This document shows, piece by piece, positions 1-8,691 of a DNA stretch of 64,000 bases (position 1 is its first letter; every line of letters begins with the position of its first letter). Under the pieces are notes generated by a model. That model was given only the letters and a program-made list of their open reading frames with translations, made no database searches and was not told the DNA's origin. The position numbers and the translations under genes are program-made. This DNA comes from an uncultured Myxococcales bacterium. GTDB lineage: Bacteria > Myxococcota_A > UBA9042 > DTJE01. The stretch is from the NCBI GenBank assembly GCA_903936705.1, contig CAIZWN010000017.1, positions 33,181 through 97,180 on the forward strand. Reading direction: 5' to 3'.

Positions 1-46
1 GAAGCGTCAGAAATACGATCGGTGCGATGCACGTTCGAATGGACAT
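1..46 (-). CDS. N-terminus of an exported protein, cut by window edge
   Basis: Only the first 15 codons lie in the window. Read on the minus strand they give Met-Ser-Ile-Arg-Thr-Cys followed by a hydrophobic run (Ile-Ala-Pro-Ile-Val-Phe-Leu-Thr-Leu), the look of a signal peptide. A GGAG sits three bases before the ATG, a little close for a good ribosome site. The rest of the gene is outside the window, so no function can be given and the frame itself is only probable. Confidence 0.3.
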   Translation of the reverse strand, partial: MSIRTCIAPIVFLTL

Positions 47-237
47 GGTCTCCAAACCCACCCCCGAAAAATGAAGCCTGCCGCTAGTCTACCCACGGCG
101 TCGCTTCAGGAACAAGCATTTTACCCCCCCCACACCACGGCCTTTTCCCCGCCACGTAACGCCGCACGGGAATAGCGATGCAGTCATGGGTCCTCGCCGG
201 TGCCCTGGCGTTAGCTGTTCGCGGCATTGGACGGCAG

Positions 238-351
238 CTACTCCCTCGCGTCCGACTCGAGAAACTCCTCCAGCGGCATCCCGCCGGCGCCTGCACAGGC
301 TTCGCCTTCGGCCTTGACGATGGACACAAGCCCCTCCCACCTCAGCCCCAT
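238..351 (-). CDS. possible 37-residue ORF in a gene-poor stretch
   Basis: A minus-strand frame starting at ATG reads as an acidic, ordinary-looking peptide ending Glu-Glu-Phe-Leu-Glu-Ser-Asp-Ala-Arg-Glu and then TAG. The frame stays open upstream of the ATG, so this may be the tail of a decayed longer gene. I recognise no family. The rest of positions 47-564 holds nothing I can support, apart from a short tandem of TCTTACAC just before the dehydrogenase gene. Confidence 0.2.
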   Translation of the reverse strand: MGLRWEGLVSIVKAEGEACAGAGGMPLEEFLESDARE

Positions 352-564
352 TGCGCCCCCGGCTTTCACCGGTTGAGGGACAACTGCGTTCGCAAAAAGG
401 CGTCAGGTGCGAAATTTCCCGGAATTTCGAAGAATGAGGTCGTGGGAGCCAGGATTTCGACGGCCAGAGTAACGGGTTCAGCCTCTGTGATACCTGGATA
501 ACGATGACGTTTTGTGGTTGATGTGTCTTACACTCTTACACTCGATCCGCCAAGGGGGGTGGTA

Positions 565-1407
565 ATGCAATCAAACGCACCGGTAGTTTTCATCACCGGA
601 TGTTCATCCGGCATCGGGAAGGCGCTGGCACTGGAGTACTCGCGGCGCGGCCATCGCGTCTTCGCGACTGCAAGAAGACCGGAAATGGTCGATGGGCTGG
701 ACCAGCCGGGGATCGAGACGCTGCCGCTGGACGTTACCGACGCCCACTCCATCGACACCACGGTGCACGAGGTCCTGCGTCGTGCCGGGCGAATAGACGT
801 CCTGGTCAACAACGCTGGGTACGGGCTGATGGGTCCCATACTTCACGAGCCCGCGTCCGAGCTGCGACGACAGTTCGAGACCAACGTGTTCGGCGCCCTG
901 GCCGTCGCGCAGGCAGTCGCAACCTCCATGATCGCTCGCAAGCAGGGGCTGATCGTGAATGTCGGAAGCATCTCGGCGGTCCTGACCACCCCGTTTGCCG
1001 GTGCGTACTGCGCCTCGAAGGCTGCCCTGCATGCCCTGTCCGACGCGATGCGTCTGGAACTGGAACCGTTGGGCATCCGAGTGGTCACGTTGCGCCCCGG
1101 GTACGTTTCCTCGCGATTCGGTGACACGGCATCGAAATCCGTGACCGGACTGGACCAGGCGGATTCGCCCTATCAGCCCATCCGCGATTTCATCGAGCAA
1201 CGCGCCATGACAAGCCAGGATGGCGCGATGGACACGGATGTCTTCGCACGCCGAACGGTCGATGCCCTGCTGCGACGACGCCCGCCCCACGTAATCGGGC
1301 ACGGGCCAAAGTCATTTCTACTGCCTGCGCTTTCCTGGCTGCTGCCTTTGGAGGCAACCGACTGGATCCTGCGCCGAAAGTTCGGCCTTTCGCTATTGGG
1401 ACGCTAG
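565..1407 (+). CDS. short-chain dehydrogenase/reductase (SDR)
   Basis: A 280-residue classical SDR, an NAD(P)-dependent oxidoreductase with a Rossmann fold acting in the cytoplasm. Near the N-terminus Thr-Gly-Cys-Ser-Ser-Gly-Ile-Gly is the dinucleotide-binding TGxxxGxG motif; Asn-Asn-Ala-Gly follows at about residue 85. The catalytic Tyr148-x3-Lys152 lies in YCASK, and Ser near residue 135 completes the set. The ATG at 565 is chosen because a strong purine run (AGGGGGGTGG) ends three bases before it; a GTG at 514 in the same frame has no such site. The C-terminal ~50 residues have a hydrophobic stretch (FLLPALSWLLPLE), as in SDRs of lipid or sterol metabolism. The substrate cannot be told from sequence. 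The gene stands alone, 129 bases ahead of gltB. Confidence 0.9.
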   Translation: MQSNAPVVFITGCSSGIGKALALEYSRRGHRVFATARRPEMVDGLDQPGIETLPLDVTDAHSIDTTVHEVLRRAGRIDVLVNNAGYGLMGPILHEPASELRRQFETNVFGALAVAQAVATSMIARKQGLIVNVGSISAVLTTPFAGAYCASKAALHALSDAMRLELEPLGIRVVTLRPGYVSSRFGDTASKSVTGLDQADSPYQPIRDFIEQRAMTSQDGAMDTDVFARRTVDALLRRRPPHVIGHGPKSFLLPALSWLLPLEATDWILRRKFGLSLLGR

Positions 1408-1434
1408 GGATTGCAGGTTCAGGTTCCCGGGTGC

Positions 1435-1449
1435 ATCATGGGCCATGAT
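1435..1449. promoter_or_regulatory. perfect inverted repeat upstream of gltB
   Basis: ATCATGG-G-CCATGAT is a perfect 7-base dyad with a one-base centre, about 90 bases ahead of the gltB start. Such a dyad is a fair candidate for a regulator binding site controlling gltBD. It has no T-tract, so it does not look like an intrinsic terminator for the SDR gene. The regulator is unknown. Confidence 0.3.
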
Positions 1450-1536
1450 TTGCAAGGACATCCCAACCCCTCGAATGAAGGCCCCATCCGGCCGTATACG
1501 TTGACAGAATTGGCCGGAAGCGGACCCTAGGAACTC

Positions 1537-4500
1537 ATGAACGAACCAACAACCCCGGTTCTGGTGTCAAAGCAACGAAGCCTGTACGACCCCTCGTACG
1601 ACCACGACGCATGCGGACTGGGTTTCGTGGCCCGCATCGACGGCAGCCGGTCGCACGACGTTCTCGAAAAGGGGCTGTGCATCCTCGAGAACATGGGCCA
1701 TCGCGGCGCGTGCGGATCGGATCCGTGCACCGGCGACGGCGCAGGCCTGCTGATCCAGGTGCCGCACGACTTCCTGGAAGAGGTCTGTGCCGAGACTGGA
1801 TTGAGGCTGCCGCAGGCGGGCGACTACGCCGTCGGAATGCTGTTCCTGCCGCGTGACCCCGTCCGACGTGCCGCTTGCGAGGGCATGTTCGTGCGCCTGG
1901 TCGCCGACGAGAGCCTGCCATTCCTGGGATGGCGCGACGTCCCCGTCGATCCGTCCCGTGTTGGCGACGCGGCGCGCGACTGTATGCCGATGATCCGCCA
2001 ATGTTTCATAGGGCGAAACGGCTTCCCGCCCGAGATTTTCGAGCGTCACCTGTTCGCGGCACGCAAGCGCACGGAAGAAGCCATCCGTCGCTCGGGCCTG
2101 GCCGACAGCGACCAGTTCTACGTCGTAAGCCTGTCGCCAACGACAATTGTCTACAAGGGGCTGCTGCTGCCCCGCCAGATTCCGCTGTTCTACCTGGACC
2201 TGCCTGATCCGCGCGTGACCAGCGCCATCGCGGTTGTGCATGACCGGTTCTCGACGAATACCTTCCCTTCCTGGCGCCTGGCACACCCGTACCGGTACCT
2301 TTGCCACAACGGCGAAATCAATACGCTGCGCGGCAATGTGATGTGGATGCGGGCCCGCGAGGGTAATCTTTCGTCCGACCTGTTCGGGCCGGACCTGAAG
2401 AAGCTTTTCCCAATCCTCCCAACAGGGGCCAGCGATTCGGCATCACTGGATGCGGCAATCGAGTTTCTGGTGATGGGGGGGCGTTCCCTGCCGCACGCAA
2501 TGATGATGCTGGTGCCCGAGGCCTGGGCCGGCAATCCGCACATGGACATCGATCTGCGGGCGTTCTACGACTATCACAACGAGATTGTCGGCCCCTGGGA
2601 CGGGCCGGCGGCCTTGATCTTCACGGACGGGCGTGTCGTGGGGGCCACCCTGGATCCGAACGGGCTGCGTCCAGCGCGCTGGACTCTGACCCGCGGCGGT
2701 CTTGCGGTCCTGTCCAGCGAGACCGGCGCGCTGCCAATACCCCCCGAGGACATCGTGTCGCAAGACCGGTTGCGCCCGGGCGAGATGATCCTGGTGGATA
2801 CCGTCGAGGGACGCCTGATTCGCAACGACAAACTGAAGGCGTCGGTTGCTTCCCGCAAGCCCTATCGGCAGTGGCTGGCGACCCATCGCATCAACCTGGA
2901 CGACCTGCCTCCGCCGCTGAGCGTCGCCCAGCCCGACCACGCAAGCCTGCGAAAGCGCCAGGCGGCGTTCGGATACACGACCGAGGAACTGCGGATGGTC
3001 CTGACCCCGATGGCCGTGACTGCCGACGAGGCCATCGGATCGATGGGGAACGACACGCCGCTGGCCGTGCTGTCGGACCGTCCACAACTGCTGTTCAAGT
3101 ACCTTCGTCAACTGTTCTCGCAGGTCACAAACCCGCCCATCGACGCGATCCGCGAGCAGATGGTGATGAGCCTGGCGACCCATATCGGGCCCGAAGGGAA
3201 CCTGCTGGACGAAAAGCCCGAGCACGCCAAGCGCATCAAGGTCGCACGGCCAATTCTTACCAACCACGACCTGGAGAAGATCAGGTCGCTGGAGGGCGGC
3301 AGGTTTGCGTCCATAACTCTGCCTGCGCTGTTTCGCGCGGCCGACGGGCCCAAGGGTTTGGGGCCCGCGCTTGACGCCCTGTGCGAACATGCCTCGCAAG
3401 CGGTACGGGAAGGTTTCCGGCTGCTGATTCTGTCGGACCGAGGCATCAACGCCGAGTTTGCACCCATTCCAAGCCTTCTGGCCACCGCTGCGGTTCACCA
3501 TCACCTGATACGCGAATCGACCCGTACCGACGTCGGTCTGATCGTGGAAACAGGCGAGGCCCGTGAGGTGCACCATGTAGCCTGTTTGCTGGCCTTTGGA
3601 GCAGGGACCATCAACCCGTTCCTGGCATTCGAGACGTTGACTGACCTGGCGGACGAAGGCTATCTGCCGGAAGGCATCGACGCCGAGACGGCGCAGGCCA
3701 AGTACATCAAGGCAATCGACAAGGGGCTGCTGAAGATATTCTCGAAGCTGGGCATCACGTCGGTTCGATCCTACCTGGGCGCACAGGCCATGGAGGCCGT
3801 CGGGCTGGGTTCGGAACTGGTGGACCGCTTCTTCACCGGATTGCCATCTCGCATCGGCGGGATCGGCCTGCTGGAACTGGGCGAGGAAACGCTGCGCCGG
3901 CACAAGAAGGCATTCACGCGCCAGCCGCGCACCTTGCGCCGGCTGGATCCGGGTGGCGAGTACCACTACCGGTCGCAAGAGGAACGCCACTCCTGGAACC
4001 CGGAGGCCATTGCCAAGCTGCAACAGGCGGTCCGGGATCGGGACCGAGTGGCCTTCAAGGAGTTCTGCCAATGGGTAGACGGCGAGAATGCCGGAACGAC
4101 GCTTCGCGGATTGCTTGAATTCGTTCCCTGCGAGGCTGTACCGCTGGACGAGGTCGAACCTTCGTCCACGATCGTCCGCCGCTTTTGCACCGGAGCCATG
4201 TCGTACGGATCGATAGGCAAGGAGGCCCACGAGGCCCTGGCCGAGGCAATGAACCGGATCGGCGGCAAGAGTAATACCGGCGAGGGCGGCGAGGATCCGG
4301 CACGCTTTGCAACCCGCGAGGACGGTTCCAGCCTGAACAGTTCGATCAAGCAGGTCGCATCGGCCAGGTTCGGGGTGACCACCCATTACCTGGTCAACGC
4401 CCGCGAGTTGCAGATCAAGATCAGCCAGGGGGCAAAGCCCGGCGAGGGCGGCCAACTTCCGGGCCACAAGGTCGATGACGTCATCGCCCGGACCCGCCAT

Positions 4501-6102
4501 TCGACCCCAGGGGTATCGCTGATTTCCCCCCCGCCGCACCACGACATCTATTCGATCGAGGACCTGGCCCAGCTGATCTACGACCTGAAGTGCGTCAACC
4601 CCAAGGCGGCAGTTTCGGTCAAGCTGGTATCCGAGGTTGGCGTCGGCACCGTTGCTGCCGGGGTCGCAAAGGCTTTTGCCGACAAGGTCGTAATCAGTGG
4701 AGAGGTCGGCGGTACCGGCGCGTCCCCGCTGACATCCATCAAGCACGCGGGCCTGCCGTGGGAACTGGGCGTGTCCGAGACGCACCAGACACTGGTTCGA
4801 AACGGGCTGCGCAAGCGGGTTCGCGTCGAGACCGACGGGCAGTTGAGAACCGGACGTGACGTCGCGATTGCGGCCCTGCTGGGCGCCGAGGAATTCGGTT
4901 TCGCGACGGCGCCGCTGGTTTCAATGGGTTGCCTGATGATGCGCAAGTGCCACCTGAACACGTGCCCGGTGGGAATCGCCACGCAGGATCCGCTGTTGCG
5001 AAAGAACTTTACGGGACGAGCCGAGGACGTCGTTACATTCCTGACATTCGTGGCCGATGAACTGCGCGAAATCATGGCACAACTTGGCTTCAGAACAGTC
5101 GAGGAAATGGTCGGGCGCGTCGATCGCCTGAAGCAGCGCCAGAACGTCACCAACTTCAAGGCGAGCATGCTTGACCTTTCGGCCATGATCGCCATGGAGA
5201 CACAACCGGTGGCCAAGCCGGTCGGTTCGTGCCCTGACGCGATCTCGCCCTTCATGGCCGACCTGCTGGATCATCGCCTGATCGAGCTGGCTGCCCCAGC
5301 CATTGAACGCGGCCAGAAAGTCGATATCGAGATGCCGATCCGGAACGTTGACCGTGCAGTTGGAGCCATGCTGTCGGGCGAGATTGCTCGCCGCTTCGGA
5401 CCGGCCGGACTTCCGGCCGAAACGATCGTAGTCAGGCTGAAGGGGTCGGCAGGCCAGTCGTTCGGGGCATGGTGCGTGGACGGCGTGGCGCTGGTGCTGG
5501 AGGGCGAGGCAAACGATTACCTCGGGAAGGGCATGTCGGGAGGACGCATCGCCGTTGTGCCACACCGGGAAGCCAAGTTCGATCCGGGCGAGACCTGCCT
5601 GGTGGGGAACGTCGCCCTGTACGGCGCCACCGGGGGCGAGGTCTACCTGCGAGGGGTGGCTGGCGAGCGCTTCGCGGTGCGCAACAGCGGCGCAACCGTG
5701 GTGGTCGAGGGAATCGGCGATCACGGATGCGAGTACATGACTGGCGGTGTGGTTGTCGTGCTGGGGCGCACCGGTCGCAACTTCGCTGCCGGCATGAGTG
5801 GCGGATTGGCCTTCGTGCACGACCGGGATTCAGGCTTCGAACGCAGGGTCAACCGTTCCCTGGTCGAGGTCGGACCGGTAGAGACCACGGCCGACCGAGA
5901 GTTGCTGCGCAAGATGATCGAGGCTCATGTTTTGCACACAGGCAGTGCCCGCGCGATCGGGCTGCTGGACACATGGGATGAATCGCTGGCGCGCTTCGTC
6001 AAGGTCATCTCGGCCGAGTACCGCAAGGTCCTGGAAGAGCGGGAAGATGCCGGGCTGATGCCGAAGCCGTCCGGTCTGCCGGCAACCGCCACGCGAGGGT
6101 AG
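1537..6102 (+). CDS. gltB: glutamate synthase, large (alpha) subunit
   Basis: Makes glutamate from glutamine and 2-oxoglutarate: the N-terminal domain strips ammonia from glutamine and passes it by tunnel to the FMN site. At 1521 residues it has the usual bacterial length. Cys26 in DACGLGF is the class-II amidotransferase nucleophile and would become the N-terminus after removal of a 25-residue propeptide. The amidotransferase domain covers about 26-430, the central domain 470-780, the FMN/2-oxoglutarate barrel about 830-1200, and the GxGxG beta-helix the last ~270 residues. The Cys cluster C-x5-C-x4-C in MGCLMMRKCHLNTCP binds the 3Fe-4S centre. gltD follows after four bases, so the two subunits are co-translated. 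Together with amtB-glnB elsewhere in the window this gives the GS-GOGAT route of nitrogen assimilation. Confidence 0.98.
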   Translation: MNEPTTPVLVSKQRSLYDPSYDHDACGLGFVARIDGSRSHDVLEKGLCILENMGHRGACGSDPCTGDGAGLLIQVPHDFLEEVCAETGLRLPQAGDYAVGMLFLPRDPVRRAACEGMFVRLVADESLPFLGWRDVPVDPSRVGDAARDCMPMIRQCFIGRNGFPPEIFERHLFAARKRTEEAIRRSGLADSDQFYVVSLSPTTIVYKGLLLPRQIPLFYLDLPDPRVTSAIAVVHDRFSTNTFPSWRLAHPYRYLCHNGEINTLRGNVMWMRAREGNLSSDLFGPDLKKLFPILPTGASDSASLDAAIEFLVMGGRSLPHAMMMLVPEAWAGNPHMDIDLRAFYDYHNEIVGPWDGPAALIFTDGRVVGATLDPNGLRPARWTLTRGGLAVLSSETGALPIPPEDIVSQDRLRPGEMILVDTVEGRLIRNDKLKASVASRKPYRQWLATHRINLDDLPPPLSVAQPDHASLRKRQAAFGYTTEELRMVLTPMAVTADEAIGSMGNDTPLAVLSDRPQLLFKYLRQLFSQVTNPPIDAIREQMVMSLATHIGPEGNLLDEKPEHAKRIKVARPILTNHDLEKIRSLEGGRFASITLPALFRAADGPKGLGPALDALCEHASQAVREGFRLLILSDRGINAEFAPIPSLLATAAVHHHLIRESTRTDVGLIVETGEAREVHHVACLLAFGAGTINPFLAFETLTDLADEGYLPEGIDAETAQAKYIKAIDKGLLKIFSKLGITSVRSYLGAQAMEAVGLGSELVDRFFTGLPSRIGGIGLLELGEETLRRHKKAFTRQPRTLRRLDPGGEYHYRSQEERHSWNPEAIAKLQQAVRDRDRVAFKEFCQWVDGENAGTTLRGLLEFVPCEAVPLDEVEPSSTIVRRFCTGAMSYGSIGKEAHEALAEAMNRIGGKSNTGEGGEDPARFATREDGSSLNSSIKQVASARFGVTTHYLVNARELQIKISQGAKPGEGGQLPGHKVDDVIARTRHSTPGVSLISPPPHHDIYSIEDLAQLIYDLKCVNPKAAVSVKLVSEVGVGTVAAGVAKAFADKVVISGEVGGTGASPLTSIKHAGLPWELGVSETHQTLVRNGLRKRVRVETDGQLRTGRDVAIAALLGAEEFGFATAPLVSMGCLMMRKCHLNTCPVGIATQDPLLRKNFTGRAEDVVTFLTFVADELREIMAQLGFRTVEEMVGRVDRLKQRQNVTNFKASMLDLSAMIAMETQPVAKPVGSCPDAISPFMADLLDHRLIELAAPAIERGQKVDIEMPIRNVDRAVGAMLSGEIARRFGPAGLPAETIVVRLKGSAGQSFGAWCVDGVALVLEGEANDYLGKGMSGGRIAVVPHREAKFDPGETCLVGNVALYGATGGEVYLRGVAGERFAVRNSGATVVVEGIGDHGCEYMTGGVVVVLGRTGRNFAAGMSGGLAFVHDRDSGFERRVNRSLVEVGPVETTADRELLRKMIEAHVLHTGSARAIGLLDTWDESLARFVKVISAEYRKVLEEREDAGLMPKPSGLPATATRG

Positions 6103-6106
6103 GACA

Positions 6107-7561
6107 ATGGGCGATCCCAAGGGATTTATTGCAGTCCGCCGCCAGGACCCGAGGTATCGCCCGGTCCAGGCGCGCGTTTCGGACTGGCTGGAACTGCAGG
6201 AACCGTTGCACGTCGAGGCGATCCGCAGCCAGGGCGCGCGTTGCATGGACTGCGGCGTGCCCTTCTGCCAAAGCAGTTTCGGCTGCCCGCTGCAGAACCT
6301 GATTCCCGACTTCAACGACCTGGCGTTTCGTCACCGCCGGCGCGAGGCACTGAAGGCGCTGCACGGGACCAACAACTTTCCGGAATTCACCGGCCGGCTG
6401 TGCCCAGCACCGTGCGAAAGCGCTTGCGTGCTGGGGATCATCGACGAACCGGTGTCGATCAAGGCGATCGAGAAGGACATTGCAGATCGTGGTTTCGAGA
6501 AGGGATGGATCCGGCCGGTACTGCCTGTCGAGGAGACCGGTTTCAAGGTTGCCATCGTCGGATCTGGACCGGCAGGACTGGCCGCGGCGCAGCAGTTGCG
6601 CAGGGCTGGGCACTCCGTGACGGTGTTCGAGCGCGCCGATAGGCCTGGCGGGTTGCTGCGATATGGGATCCCGGATTTCAAACTGGAAAAGCATGTCCTT
6701 GACCGGCGACTGGACCAACTGCGGGCAGAAGGCGTCGAGTTTCAGTGCGGCATCGAGGCTGGCAAGGATCTGCCGGCGGCCGAACTGATGCGTCACGATG
6801 CAGTTCTGCTGGCATCGGGTGCGCCCCGGCCACGCAACCTGGACGTTCCGGGGCGTTCGTTGGCCGGGATCCACCCGGCGATGGAGTACCTGGAGCAACA
6901 GAATCGGATCTGCGCCGGTGATTCCATCCCTGAAGAACAGCGCATTCTTGCCGAGGGCCGCAACGTGCTTGTCATCGGCGGAGGGGACACAGGTTCTGAC
7001 TGCGCTGGCACGGCTATCCGCCAGGGAGCGCTTTCGGTGCACCAGATAGAGATCATGCCCCGACCACCCGAACACAGGACCGACGCGACGCGCTGGCCTC
7101 GGTGGCCGCAGGTCCTTCGCACCAGCCACTCCCACGAGGAGGGATGTTCGCGGGAATGGTCGGTCTTGACCAAGTCGTTCGTGGGCGAGAGCCATGTCGA
7201 GGGACTTCGCGCCGTCAGGGTAGATTGGCAGCAGGGACCAGGCGGACGTCCTCGACCCGTCGAGATCCCCGGCAGCGATTTCGTCCTCGAAACCGACCTG
7301 GTCCTTCTGGCCATGGGGTTTGTCGGCCCGCAGACCAACGGACTGCTGGAGGAACTGGGCCTGGCCAGTGAAGGTTTGGCCGCCGTGACCACCGACGCAT
7401 CCTATCGAACGGCTGTGCCTGGTCTTTTCGCGGCAGGTGACGCCAGGCGAGGGGCTTCGCTGGTGGTGTGGGCCATCCGCGAAGGTCGTGAGGCGGCTAG
7501 ATTGATCGACCTCTTCCTGCGCGGGGATCGGCGCTGGCAACAGGTTCAAGGCAAACAGTGA
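6107..7561 (+). CDS. gltD: glutamate synthase, small (beta) subunit
   Basis: The 484-residue FAD/iron-sulfur subunit takes electrons from NADPH and hands them to GltB. The N-terminal region holds the paired cysteine motifs (CMDCGVPFC, then CPAPCESAC) that ligate two 4Fe-4S clusters. FAD binds at VAIVGSGPAGLAAAQ (about residue 146) and NADPH at NVLVIGGGDTGSDCAG (about residue 286). The C-terminal PGLFAAGDARRG is the second FAD contact usual in this family. The start lies four bases after the gltB stop and overlaps its ribosome site (GTAGGACA). Nothing is missing. Confidence 0.97.
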   Translation: MGDPKGFIAVRRQDPRYRPVQARVSDWLELQEPLHVEAIRSQGARCMDCGVPFCQSSFGCPLQNLIPDFNDLAFRHRRREALKALHGTNNFPEFTGRLCPAPCESACVLGIIDEPVSIKAIEKDIADRGFEKGWIRPVLPVEETGFKVAIVGSGPAGLAAAQQLRRAGHSVTVFERADRPGGLLRYGIPDFKLEKHVLDRRLDQLRAEGVEFQCGIEAGKDLPAAELMRHDAVLLASGAPRPRNLDVPGRSLAGIHPAMEYLEQQNRICAGDSIPEEQRILAEGRNVLVIGGGDTGSDCAGTAIRQGALSVHQIEIMPRPPEHRTDATRWPRWPQVLRTSHSHEEGCSREWSVLTKSFVGESHVEGLRAVRVDWQQGPGGRPRPVEIPGSDFVLETDLVLLAMGFVGPQTNGLLEELGLASEGLAAVTTDASYRTAVPGLFAAGDARRGASLVVWAIREGREAARLIDLFLRGDRRWQQVQGKQ

Positions 7562-7581
7562 TACGATTCCGGCGACCCTGA

Positions 7582-7827
7582 TGCCGACCCGGAAGTATTG
7601 TTCGTAGTTTCGTCAGTTCCGATGCCGATCCGGTCAGCAACCCCGATGGCACCGGCAAGTCGGGGGGTGGGTGTTCGTCAGGCGAAATTCCAGTATTCCC
7701 CTGGCCCCTGGCATCTGCGCTCTTGTTCCTGCTGGCACTGATTCGCGGATTTTGTTCCCGGCCACCGGAAAATGATCCACCCGCACAGCTCGATCGTCAT
7801 GGTCATTTGCTGACCGTCGTTCCATAG
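7582..7827 (+). pseudogene. remnant of a surface-protein tail (Cys-rich plus hydrophobic C-terminus)
   Basis: From the stop at 7579 to a TAG at 7825 one frame is open and reads like the end of an exported protein. It has a polar linker (DADPVSNPDGTGKS), then GGGCSSGE, a hydrophobic segment (FPWPLASALLFLLAL), then Arg, and runs on for ~25 polar residues. The order Gly-Gly-Gly-Cys-Ser, membrane span, arginine recalls the C-terminal sorting tails of myxobacterial surface proteins (MYXO-CTERM type). There is no convincing start codon, and it overlaps the end of the opposite-strand hipA fragment. I read it as debris of a lost gene. The similarity is by eye only. Confidence 0.3.
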
Positions 7828-8288
7828 TGCGCATGATCAAATGCGGATGCCATTCGTTCCTGCTCGTCGCGTCCGATTCCAAGCGACTTCGCAACTGTCC
7901 GCCAGTTCGCGACAACCGACACGCTGTCTTTGACGATTTCCAGGGCTTGCGTGTGTTTGACTCGGAAATATGGCGCGACTTTCAATGCAAGATCCAGGTC
8001 CTGCGAATTGTCAGTTTCCGAGATGTTGAGATGCAATCCATTGCCGTGAGGTGTCGGGTTCACATCGTAAGCCGGGGCGAGCCTCCATCCCTGCCGAGTC
8101 AGAAGAAATCCATGATTTCGCAAATGATCGTCAGTGTTTGAAATGCAGATGAAGAAGACGATGCGTCGCCACAGTTCCTCCAGGTCGCGCTCGACCTGAT
8201 GTCCCGATTGTATAATCAGTTCAGCCAGATCCAGATAGCTGACCCCCGATGAATAATCATCCCCATCGCTGCGTTGCAGCAGTGTCAT
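7803..8288 (-). pseudogene. hipA: HipA-like kinase, C-terminal fragment only
   Basis: HipA toxins are Ser/Thr kinases of ~430 residues that phosphorylate glutamyl-tRNA synthetase. Only 161 residues remain, matching the C-terminal lobe. The catalytic loop NTDDHLRNHGF (Asp, His and Asn of the HipA active site) and the metal-binding Asp in LAPAYDVNP are both present. The N-terminal subdomain, ATP P-loop and autophosphorylation segment are gone. The frame begins three bases after the hipB stop, exactly where a full hipA would normally start, so the simplest reading is an internal deletion that left frame and spacing tidy. It is much shorter than even the trimmed HipT kinases of three-gene HipBST systems. 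Kinase activity is not expected. Confidence 0.75.
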
Positions 8289-8291
8289 GAC

Positions 8292-8558
8292 TCATAAAGG
8301 CTTCCTTGCCGGTGCGCGCGCCCTTGTCGGGAGCCCGGCATCCTGCAACTTGCGACCAAGCACGTCATCACGCGCAACCAGCGCCAGATCCTTTTCAAGG
8401 CCCAGGCAGTGAAGGACGTTCGCGTATGCCCCGAGTGTGACGCCAGCCTCGCCGTGTTCAACAGCGCGAAGAGTCGTTCGGGACATACCGGCGCGCTCGG
8501 CCACCAACTGAGCGGACAGTCGCCGCCTCAGCCGCGCCAACCGGATATTTCCCCCCAA
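8292..8558 (-). CDS. hipB: HipB-like XRE-family antitoxin/regulator
   Basis: An 88-residue helix-turn-helix protein. The XRE fold (about residues 5-60) contains AERAGMSRTTLRAVEHG, the typical recognition region, followed by a short basic C-terminus (LPTRARAPARKPL) common in hipB partners of hipA. It would bind DNA as a dimer, repress its own promoter and neutralise HipA. The start is unclear: no ATG occurs in frame, TTG at 8558 is used here, and readable codons (LPILERLLQE) continue upstream to a TAG at 8591. A possible CTG or ATT start would restore the usual N-terminal helix. A good promoter and a palindrome lie just upstream. It looks functional as a DNA-binder even though its toxin partner is broken. 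Confidence 0.75.
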   Translation of the reverse strand: MGGNIRLARLRRRLSAQLVAERAGMSRTTLRAVEHGEAGVTLGAYANVLHCLGLEKDLALVARDDVLGRKLQDAGLPTRARAPARKPL

Positions 8559-8610
8559 CTCCTGCAGCAGGCGTTCAAGAATGGGCAGCTAAATTGTAGT
8601 CTTTCGCGCC

Positions 8611-8651
8611 ATAATGGCCATTATTCTATCCGTAGCTTGCGCCGATGGCAA
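8611..8651 (-). promoter_or_regulatory. hipB promoter overlapped by a 14-bp palindrome (operator)
   Basis: On the minus strand TTGCCA (8651-8646) and TAGAAT (8628-8623) are separated by exactly 17 bases, a good sigma-70 promoter. The perfect palindrome ATAATGGCCATTAT (8611-8624) touches the -10 box and covers the start site. This is the standard place for autorepression by a HipB dimer. That HipB binds here is an inference from position. Confidence 0.6.
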
Positions 8652-8691
8652 TAATAATGTTCATTGGCGTGTACGCCGTAATCGGCCAGGG

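Noticed and set aside
1501..1530. TTGACA just before gltB as a promoter
   Set aside because: A -10 box would fall on the ribosome site of gltB; no TATAAT-like hexamer at 16-18 bases.
2443..4785. 780-codon open frame antisense to gltB
   Set aside because: It mirrors the GC-rich codon pattern of gltB, has no family motif and lies fully under a certain gene.
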